DNA of 64,000 nucleotides from Diphasiastrum complanatum (Eukaryota > Streptophyta > Lycopodiopsida > Lycopodiales > Lycopodiaceae). Below the pieces are notes generated by a model that had not been told where the DNA came from, ran no database searches, and worked only from the letters and a program-made list of their open reading frames with translations. Each line of letters opens with the position of its first letter. Position 1 is the first letter of the stretch. Location of the stretch: assembly GCA_029204225.1 (NCBI GenBank), contig CM055106.1, forward strand, positions 186,001-250,000, read 5' to 3'. Positions 57,901 to 64,000 of the stretch are shown here, piece after piece. The position numbers and the translations under genes were made by a program.

Positions 57901-59628
57901 AGGATGACAGCATAGTCGCAGCGAATCGCGATTCGCCGGGTATCGCGAATCTCAGACGTAATTTTTTTTTTTTGGGTGCAATTCTCAAAACAAAAAAAAG
58001 AAAAGATGGCACTAATTATAGGGTTTGGAAGTTGAAGATGGAAAACGTTCATGAAGAAAAAAAATGACAGGAGAGTCAGAGAACCTGTTCCTACTTCTGA
58101 ACCTAATCTCAAGAGAAATTTCAAGAGGAGCAAGAGGGCCCACAGAATCATCAACCTCTCAGAGAAGGATAGCACCGTCCCTCCCAAAAGAGAGGCAAGA
58201 GGAACAGATCAAGCTTGGGCAATTCTCAAATCCATGTTTCAGATTGCCCAACACAGCAAGGGTTCTTTACTTAAAGAACAAGCTTCATCCTCTCCAGATG
58301 GATTCGGGACATCAGTTACTGATCATCTCAAAAAGATCCAAGATCTTCGATATCAGCTTGCAGTTGTCGGAGAGGTTGTTGCTGGCAGGATATTGGTACC
58401 GTTGGTTTGAATCTCACAATACGACAACTTTGAAGAAGACCCTTTGTAATGCTGCGACCAGATCTGCCTTTTGGCCAAAAAAGTTTCAAACATCAGCTAC
58501 TCCTTTACAGCCAGAAAGCCCAAGGGCTTCCTGGAAACTCGTGAGAGGCAGGGAAAAACCTTTAAATTCCCGCATTTACGTTACTCTTTCCCTTTCACCA
58601 GAGTATGTCCAATTTTCCATCACGTCTTTCTTTGATATATAAAATTGAAATTTAACATCTACCTTACTATTTACTCTACGGCATTATGCCTTTACAGCTA
58701 CTTTTTTGCTTACAAGGTTCTTGAAAATATAAAGAAAGTCAAGGCCAGCCAGTTGAATTGGGTAACAGTGAAAGTCCTGCCACAGTAGCGCAGGCTTGAA
58801 CCACGTCTGCTTTGCCGTTGACATCTTGGAGCTTTGTAAATTGTGCTCCGTGTTTAGCCTTGGCCGATTGCTTGATGTACAGTGTATTTTTGTATGGCAG
58901 ATTGTAGTATCATTAGTCGTGAATGAAGCGTTACAAACGAAAAAATATACAAAGATAAGTCCACACCTTCTGATGCATTCATTATTTGACAATTATGTCT
59001 GAGAACCAAATAAGTAGCTTTAATCATGACGCATGTGAAATTACAGATGGGTGATACTCACAGTGATGTATCCTTTTTCAATCAAACACTCGCTCACGCC
59101 CAAATGATAAGGAAACACAAGACCTGCAGCTGAAAAGCTGAATCCTGGGCTTGTCAGAAGAGCTCTCTTTCTTTCCGCTTCCACATCCTTGTTCCTCTGC
59201 TCCCAAATCACTGAAGGATCCATGGGATCAACACTAACCGACACAATCGCCTCATCCTCATCTGCGAGGGAGTCATTGACCTCATTTTCAAATTTTGGCT
59301 GCTTCTCAAACCTCAATTCTGCTATTTTCTTGATGAATTGGATAGGCAAAGAGTGGATTGCCCTGATTGTTTGCAAGGAGGTTCTAGAAGGTGTGGCAGC
59401 AGAGAAAAGCAACAAGGAGAAATGGGCTGGCGATTTACATGTAATCTTGTGAGAATGGAAAGATCGCTTGAGCAAACTCACCCTTCCAATTTGTGCTAAA
59501 AATTTGTTCATAGGTCTGAACAGAGCTGCGTGAGGGTTAGACTTCATACCCTCCTGCATCTGCTGTGTAGACATCGCAAAGCCCTCAAGATGATATTGCT
59601 TTGCATGCAGTCCGACCCCCATGCCCAT
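45874..59628 (-). CDS. patatin-like phospholipase (plant At1g33270-like), seven exons
   Basis: Exons (minus strand): 59062-59628, 47403-47546, 47178-47250, 46817-46922, 46523-46619, 46225-46320 and 45874-46050. All introns are GT-AG and the frame is kept, giving 420 codons (419 aa). Patatin features: [17 protein letters not shown] (oxyanion region), the nucleophile elbow GSSAG (Ser198), [27 protein letters not shown] and DGG (Asp314) form the Ser-Asp dyad region of acyl hydrolases. [15 protein letters not shown] and [14 protein letters not shown]…GYQDAQVW complete the family C-terminus. The N-terminal about 100 residues ([12 protein letters not shown]…) are rich in basic and hydroxylated residues, which would fit an organelle transit peptide (inference). 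The first in-frame ATG after a stop is 59628. The enzyme class cleaves acyl groups from membrane lipids. No disabling change is seen. Confidence 0.9.
47820..48760 (-). mobile_element. LINE-like 3' fragment
   Basis: The minus-strand frame around 48480-48580 reads [21 protein letters not shown], then (after a TGA) [15 protein letters not shown]. This resembles the Cys/His-containing C-terminus of plant LINE reverse transcriptases (C..C…ESEEHF…C..Y…R). The 3' region (47880-47960) resembles the one at 48915-49020, so two copies of the same tail are present. The RT core is absent. Confidence 0.45.
48828..48904. repeat. (GT)n(GA)n microsatellite
   Basis: About 36 bp of GT followed by about 40 bp of GA, at the end of the LINE-like fragment that follows. 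Confidence 0.92.
48905..49889 (-). mobile_element. second LINE-like 3' fragment (tentative)
   Basis: 48920-48970 (CCAAAAGTTATATAAGGCTGG, then AAGTACAACTCAAGTGTAC) parallels 47878-47925 (CCAAAAGGCATATAAGACTA, then GGTACATGTCAAGTGTG). Nothing else is recognisable up to the copia fragment at 49890. Confidence 0.3.
50154..50511 (-). repeat. 3' LTR of chromovirus copy 2
   Basis: 358 bp; on the minus strand it begins TGTTACGAGCTCG after the purine tract (complement of CTCCCTCCCCCTT). Confidence 0.94.
50523..52112 (-). pseudogene. chromovirus copy 2: integrase and chromodomain
   Basis: Open frame to the stop at 50523. Integrase zinc finger [16 protein letters not shown]…[13 protein letters not shown], core with [50 protein letters not shown]-like [15 protein letters not shown]; chromodomain [25 protein letters not shown]. 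The insertion near 52030 separates it from the preceding RNase H frame. Chromodomains bind modified histones and direct insertion into heterochromatin. Confidence 0.92.
51997..53298 (-). pseudogene. chromovirus copy 2: RT and RNase H
   Basis: [79 protein letters not shown], then RNase [52 protein letters not shown]. It is uninterrupted for 433 codons. It overlaps the integrase frame at 51997-52112 because of the one-base insertion. Confidence 0.92.
53414..55303 (-). pseudogene. chromovirus copy 2: gag and protease
   Basis: Starts [10 protein letters not shown] at 55303. Acidic N-terminus ([15 protein letters not shown]), gag domain ([45 protein letters not shown]), CCHC knuckle [14 protein letters not shown], protease [17 protein letters not shown], ending [22 protein letters not shown] and [21 protein letters not shown] one-base insertion then shifts it out of the RT frame, ending in a stop at 53414. 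629 codons. Confidence 0.92.
56107..56464 (-). repeat. 5' LTR of chromovirus copy 2
   Basis: 358 bp; next to it (56095-56106) the complement of the tRNA-iMet site reads GCTCTGATACCA. Confidence 0.94.
57331..58050. other. non-coding intron sequence
   Basis: No recognisable coding sequence; contains AT-rich DNA, CACGTGGCACCC-type motifs and a T11 run near 57962. Confidence 0.45.
58051..58410 (+). pseudogene. copia gag-like fragment
   Basis: The ATG at 58051 opens 119 codons. The second half ([14 protein letters not shown], then [23 protein letters not shown]) resembles the UBN2/gag helix pattern of copia elements (W..L…, then yl..i..l..qL...g..v). The rest is basic and unlike gag. It may be an older element piece in the lipase intron. 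Confidence 0.4.
58411..59061. other. non-coding intron sequence next to lipase exon 1
   Basis: No gene recognised; the donor of exon 1 is at 59061. Confidence 0.4.
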
Positions 59629-59983
59629 ATCAACCACTGAGCCAAATTATCTCTGTGGACATGGTGACGAGAAGGAGAGCTGCTGCTACGTCAGTCAGTC
59701 AGGCAGTCAGTCAGAGCTCCTGGCTATGCCTCCGGGCTCCTTGAACCTTCGATCCATGCATCACAAAGATCCATTATGTATATATATATATATAGTAGTG
59801 ATAATTCAAAGAGTGAGCGAGTAGGAATCCAATCTGCCCTTAATCGACACACATCATTGCTTTCGTCGTCCTCCGTCGTCATGATCTTTTTCTTTTCTCT
59901 GGAGACTGGAATGTTGTGGAAGTATTGATCTCATCGTTGTTGTCATTTGCCCGGGCCCGCAGCAGCAGCAGGTGTGAAGGTAT
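59629..59983. promoter_or_regulatory. upstream region of the lipase gene
   Basis: About 350 bp between the lipase ATG (59628) and the hairpin. It has TATATATATATATATA at about 59776-59791, roughly 150 bp upstream of the ATG on the minus strand, and repeated CAGTCAGTCAG (about 59692-59715). A promoter here is inferred from position only. Confidence 0.4.
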
Positions 59984-60080
59984 AGGGGAAGGCCCCCGCC
60001 CGAGGGCCTTCCCAGATTTAAGGCCCACGAGGACCCAGGGCCTTAAATCTGGGAAGGCCCTCGGGCGGGGGCCTTCCCCT
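59984..60080. repeat. perfect 43-bp GC-rich hairpin
   Basis: Arms 59984-60026 and 60038-60080 are exactly complementary over 43 bp, with an 11-nt loop. The arm starts AGGGGAAGGCCCCCGCCC and ends AGATTTAAGGCCC. A shortened degenerate relative lies at 60585-60680. Probably a short foldback transposon; no target duplication was found. Confidence 0.85.
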
Positions 60081-60188
60081 GCGTAAAGCACATTCAAAAA
60101 AATTTAGGTTTTACATTTACTGTGCGGATTTTTAGTGCCTGCCATTTCCTATTCATCGTGTTGGCTATGGAGGTGCTCGTTTTTTTAC

Positions 60189-60577
60189 AGTTCGTGTGTA
60201 TTCGTGTAGAGTATCTCCTACAAGGCAATGGAAAAGGAGTCCCATGGCTTTTGGACAATTCTTTATCGCCAGGGTGCAAAATAGCATCATTCGCTGACTT
60301 CCACAAATTTGAAAATGAAGATGAGATTGAACAGCTAGACACCGTGACCAGCCAAGAGATGCAGCAAAATGAAATTTTTAGAGTCCTCCTAAAGGTATTG
60401 CAATGGATTTTGAGCAGTACATGAATGGCAATAGCTTCATCTCTACATCCTTACAATATGTGCCTTCTTCTGTAGAAGTGTCGTCCAAGAGCTTTTCAAT
60501 CGCTGGACAATTTTCTGCACACAGCAACCAAGTACTCTTAGACAAATTTCTTGCACAGGGTGAGGTGTCAGTAGAGT
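60189..60577 (+). other. unidentified exon-like segments
   Basis: A T-rich acceptor (GTTTTTTTACAG) at about 60190 opens a frame: EYLLQGNGKGVPWLLDNS, then SPGCKIASFADFHKFENEDEIEQL, then TSQEMQQNEIF. A one-base shift near 60385 continues PPKGIAMDFEQYMNGNSFIS, VEVSSKSFSIAGQFSAHSNQ and LLDKFLAQ, ending at a donor-like CAGG|GTGAGG near 60560. The composition is that of a real protein, but I do not recognise the family. It could be a broken gene whose remainder was disrupted by the following inverted-repeat elements. Confidence 0.35.
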
Positions 60578-60584
60578 CGCCTGA

Positions 60585-61057
60585 GGGCCTTCCTTGCTGG
60601 GAGGGCCCTTGCCCGAGGGCGGAGGCCCGAGGGCAGGCCCCGACTAGCAAGGAAGGCCCGAGGGCTTCGGGCCTTCCCCTACGTAATGCCATTGTGCGAA
60701 GGTTTTTTTTTTTTTTTTTGGCCGTTCGATACGGCCGTATGCGTAAACCAGTTTTTTTTTTCGATTTTTTATCGTTTTTTTCTCGCAAATTTTTTACGTT
60801 TGTGGTGGAATGTGGATGTGGACAGCCAATGATGGGCTGCCACATAGCACATGCACATTCCACCGGAGAGAGGAGAGAGAACGTGCATATCATCGGAGAT
60901 AGAACGTGCATTCCACTGGAGAGAGAAGAAAGAACGTGCATTCCACCGGAGAGAGAAGAGAGAATGACAGATTCCTAGGAGAGAAAATTGGATGGACATT
61001 ATGCTCCTGAAGGTGGTCCCAAAATACAAAGGACACCTGAGCACAAGGCATTACGTA
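60585..61057. repeat. GC-rich inverted repeats and TIR-like element
   Basis: GGGCCTTCCTTGCT (60585-60598) is inverted at 60646-60659. The unit ends CCTTCCCCTACGTAATGCC, very like the end of the 43-bp hairpin (CCTTCCCCTGCGTAAAGC). CTACGTAATGCC (60679-60690) is inverted at 61046-61057, enclosing 355 bp with a T17 run and three to four tandem copies of about 30 bp (GAACGTGCATTCCACCGGAG, about 60868-60965). Confidence 0.6.
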
Positions 61058-61890
61058 GATGAGAATAACGCAGATCAACAGTCATCAAAGAGTGAAGTGC
61101 TATGGAGCTCTGATGACAATCATCATGCAGAACCTGAGCTCTGATGACAATAATTATACAGAACTTTTATAGTTGTTTTTACAGAATTTTTACAACTCTT
61201 TTTGCAAAATTTACTGATTTTTTACAATTAGTAAAATTTTGTTACATAAGGTAATAATTTTTTTGTTACACTAAGTGAAATTGTTTTTACATTTGATAAT
61301 AATGTTTTCATTAGAGGAAGTTTAAACACAAATTTTGTCAAGATTCTTTTTGCATTTTTTATTCACTTCTTTTCTAAATGTGACCCAATAGTTTCTTGAC
61401 AGAGTGGCTTTAACGTAACGTTACTTCTTTGAGTCACATTTTGAGTCTACACTAAAAATGGCATAACTTTTGATTGCTATGTTAAAATGCGAATTGGTGC
61501 GTTGGAAAGCGCTCGTCAAGCACTTTCCAATGATATGTTAGATGTCATACTTCTGAGCTACTATTAAAAAGTTATAGCGAGTCAAAGATATTGGTTGAAA
61601 ATAGTGACAAAAATGCAAAAGAGATCTTGGCACGAATTCATATGCGACTCTTTTTGAACTCAAACTTCCTCTAATGACTGTTGGTTAAAACATCTGTGAT
61701 GTTTACCTCTGGGTAAAACAATTTTTTAAGAGGAACCTTACAGAGTGTAAGGTTCTTCCTACATATGGAGTTGCTACAACTGTCATCTTCCTACAATTCA
61801 AGTTGCTACTAAATACACCGAAATTTTTTTTGGAGTGCTTTACGATGAAAGAATACCAACGTTCCATTTTGTTCAAAGTAAGAGAGAGAG
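61058..61890. other. AT-rich non-coding DNA with a small inverted repeat
   Basis: No gene. CATTAGAGGAAGTTT (61309-61323) is inverted exactly at 61662-61676, enclosing about 340 bp; this may be a MITE without a clear target duplication. Confidence 0.45.
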
Positions 61891-62450
61891 TGTGTAAGAA
61901 CCGCCACGTGAAAATCTACAGGATTCCAATCACATGCAAACCAAAAGGACACCTGTGAGCATGAGCCACCCAACCAATATGGAGAGGCTAGTCAATACCC
62001 TAACCAATCCACCCCCAAGCCACAGTGAAGAACACAAGAGAGGCGAGGAAGAACTGGCTCAAGAATCACAATTCACAATAGGAGGATGGGCGAGTTTCCA
62101 CTAGACTTATTCTTCTCAAGAGAGAGAGAGAATATTCCCTTTAGGATCTCCATGCAACCTAAATTGAGCTATTGATCTCCTATTCTTGCATTAAAGCGTT
62201 CTTCACCATGCATGTGCTCCTATGTCCAATTATAGGTCTGGGCCCTCACATGAATTATTTAATACGACCATGTCCGGAATGACATAGCATAACTAATAAC
62301 CACATACAACTGGAGTGATCGGCTATCCACGTCAAGAATCATTCTGATTCCCTTGTACAGGACATGGACATAACATTCTTCCCCCCTTAAACCATTTCTA
62401 TCTCTATAAATGAAAACTAGGGAAAAAAATTTTATGCTTTCGACCCTCTC

Positions 62451-63134
62451 CTATGAATCATCATCTTCAGTCCGTCCCTTCCATCTGATCAAGCACTCGG
62501 AGATAGAACGATTTCTCAATTGTTTATTTCTGGTTCTGAGTACCTTTTCAGGTTCCAAAGGAACACTAAGCAATGAGTCCTCCAAATGGGTAAGATCTTC
62601 CTCTGAACCAACTACTTCACCTTCATGCAAACTTAATTTTAATCGACTTACATGAAACACTGGGTGAGCTGTAGTCTTGTTCTGAAGATCTAGTTCGTAA
62701 GCTAAAGAGCTAATTTTCTTTATAATCCGAAACGGTCCACAGTATCTCGTAGACAATTTATAATGCTTCCCTGTACTCATAGTCTTAGAATCCTTAGGTA
62801 TTCTAAGATATACCCAGTCATCGACTTTAAAATCTCTGGGAGACCTCTTAAGATCGGCATAGTGCTTAGCTCTATCTTGAGCACTACGGATACAATCACG
62901 GTCCACTTGCAACATTTCACGCATATCATGCAAGGAATCTGCAACTTTCTGGATCTTAACAGATGTTGTCTCCACGTTTACCGGAGATCTAGGTTGAAAA
63001 CCGTACATCAGCATAAACGGACTATAACCAGTAGCAGAATGTTTCCTACTGCTATAAGCAAACTGAATCAAAGGAATGTAATCTTCCCACTGAGATTGCA
63101 TGTGAGACACATAAGTTCTCAACATATCCTCCAT
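62451..63134 (-). pseudogene. chromovirus 4: integrase C-terminus and chromodomain
   Basis: [65 protein letters not shown] and HPVFHVSRLK, then a chromodomain-like EPEKVLRTRNKQLRNRSISECLIRWKG. A stop between this and the upstream integrase part (at about 63158) breaks the frame. Confidence 0.85.
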
Positions 63135-63877
63135 AGTTTGATTAGTTCTCTCAGTCTAGCCATCTGATTCAGGATGATCAGAAGAACTAAAACTAAGCGA
63201 GGTTTCAAGCTTATGGAATACAGCTGACCAAAAGTGACCTGTAACTTGGGATCTCTATCACTAACTATATCACTTGGCAGTCCATAAAGCCTAAATAATC
63301 TTTCCACAAAGATCTGGGCTAAATCCGAAGCCTTAGCAGTTGACTTGACTGGTATAAAAGTAGCTAACTTTGTCAACCTGTCCACCACAACCCAAATAGA
63401 ATCATTTTGGCGTTGGGTCCTTGGAAGTCCAACCACAAAATCCATAGATATACTTTCCCATCGTTTCTGAGGAATATCTAGGAGATGTAGCAACCCTCCA
63501 GTCTTTAAGCGTTCAGCTTTGGCTAATTGGCAAGGTCTACACTTAACCACATAAGACTCGACAAATGGCTTGAGTTTCGGCCAATGAAACTCTCTTCTGA
63601 CCAAGTCCAAAGTCCTGTGTATACCTGGATGACCTGCACAGGGAACGTCATGACATTCATAAAGAATCTTCTTCTTTAACTCATCATCCACTGGTACACA
63701 AATTTTTCCATTTCGAATCAGTGGAAATCTGGGTGAAAGAAAGTTCACAGGTAAATCTGGATTTGCAATTTGTAACACGGGAGCTGAAACAATCATTGTT
63801 TTAAGTTTCTCAAAACTCTGATTCAATTCCTCGTTCCAACGGACTAGGTTGATTCCTCTTTTTCTTTTTATTAACAA
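63119..63877 (-). pseudogene. chromovirus 4: RT end joined to integrase, RNase H deleted
   Basis: Begins NLVRWNEELNQSFEKLKTMIVSAPVLQIANPDLPV (the RT connection region), then jumps to the integrase side: NGKICVPVDDELKKKILYECHDVPCAGHPGIHR, CRPCQLAKAERLKTGGLLHLLD, SMDFVVGLPRTQRQNDSIW, GLPSDIVSDRDP. The whole RNase H domain is missing, so the copy is internally deleted. A frameshift after SDRDPK follows. Confidence 0.85.
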
Positions 63878-64000
63878 TTCCTTTTGTCAGATTATTAAGC
63901 GGTGCTGCTAACTTAGCATAATCCTCAATAAATCTCTTGAAAAAAAAGTGTAAAACCTAAAAAAGACTTTACCTACCTCACAGTTTCCGGAATTGGCCAC

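Larger units (their letters stand above)
47547..59061 (-). other. 11.5-kb first intron of the lipase gene
   Basis: Donor ATCACT|GTGAGT at 59061 and acceptor GATCAG|GAAAAC at 47547. It contains LINE-like fragments, a copia RT/RNase H fragment, a chromovirus inserted in the latter, and a gag-like fragment. About 6.3 kb of the intron is the young chromovirus. The surrounding exons remain intact, so splicing over this distance is presumably tolerated. Confidence 0.85.
61891..64000 (-). mobile_element. chromovirus 4, 3' part (runs off the window)
   Basis: The LTR is about 61891-62375 (TGTGTAAGAACC…GACATAACA), next to the complement of a purine tract (TTCTTCCCCCCTTAA). Integrase and chromodomain ORFs follow on the minus strand. 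The other LTR lies beyond 64000. It is related to but distinct from copies 1 and 2. Confidence 0.85.

Noticed and set aside
59944-59970. Possible tRNA or structured RNA at the GC-rich hairpins
   Set aside because: The perfect 43-bp stem has no cloverleaf, anticodon or T-loop motif.
1-64000. CRISPR arrays, bacterial operons or plasmid features
   Set aside because: Repeats are transposons, microsatellites and PPR units; the genes have spliceosomal introns, so this is nuclear plant DNA.

Overview
The window is nuclear DNA of a land plant with a large, repeat-rich genome. The evidence is a PPR-DYW organelle RNA-editing gene, a multi-intron patatin-like lipase gene, plant-type telomere repeats (CCCTAAA)n, and nested Ty1/copia and Ty3/gypsy chromoviruses primed by initiator tRNA-Met. 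Heavy PPR amplification, an 11.5 kb intron and a Penelope-like element suggest a fern or another seed-free plant. That assignment is inference, not proof.

Layout. 1-2135: 5' remnant of a copia-related non-autonomous element. 2136-4762: non-coding, with a perfect hairpin and satellite-like DNA. 4768-16306: a complete non-autonomous copia-like element (833 bp LTRs, TSD AATCT) whose single ORF is split by a complete chromovirus (6524-12758, TSD ACACT). The composite sits in a foldback inverted repeat. 17420-21243: a PPR-DYW gene with an N-terminal PDF-like motif (the motif of OSB single-stranded-DNA-binding proteins) and five near-identical 303 bp PPR units. 21244-28204: non-coding DNA, LTR remnants and one decayed ORF.

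28205-34048 is the most unusual part. It is a head-to-tail chain of Penelope-like retroelements (PLEs) lacking a GIY-YIG endonuclease. Their pseudo-LTRs carry a TATA box and a hammerhead ribozyme (four copies: two with intact core, two decayed). Three of the 3' ends run directly into plant telomere repeats in the C-rich orientation expected if the element primed on a telomeric G-overhang. The last telomeric tract abuts a gypsy element broken inside its coding region (34049), as in chromosome-end healing. The chain reads as a fossil record of successive additions to a chromosome end.

34049-44276: that broken chromovirus, itself interrupted by a 6.2 kb copia element (35620-41784). 44335-44682: a further LTR. 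45874-59628 (minus): a seven-exon patatin-like phospholipase gene of 419 aa with all splice sites consistent. Its first intron (47547-59061) holds LINE-like fragments, a copia fragment and a very young chromovirus (50154-56464, TSD TATAT, LTRs identical by eye). 59984-61057: GC-rich perfect hairpins and two unidentified exon-like pieces. 61891-64000: 3' part of a fourth chromovirus running off the window.

Only two host genes are well supported. The rest is a layered transposon landscape whose relative ages can be read from target-site duplications.
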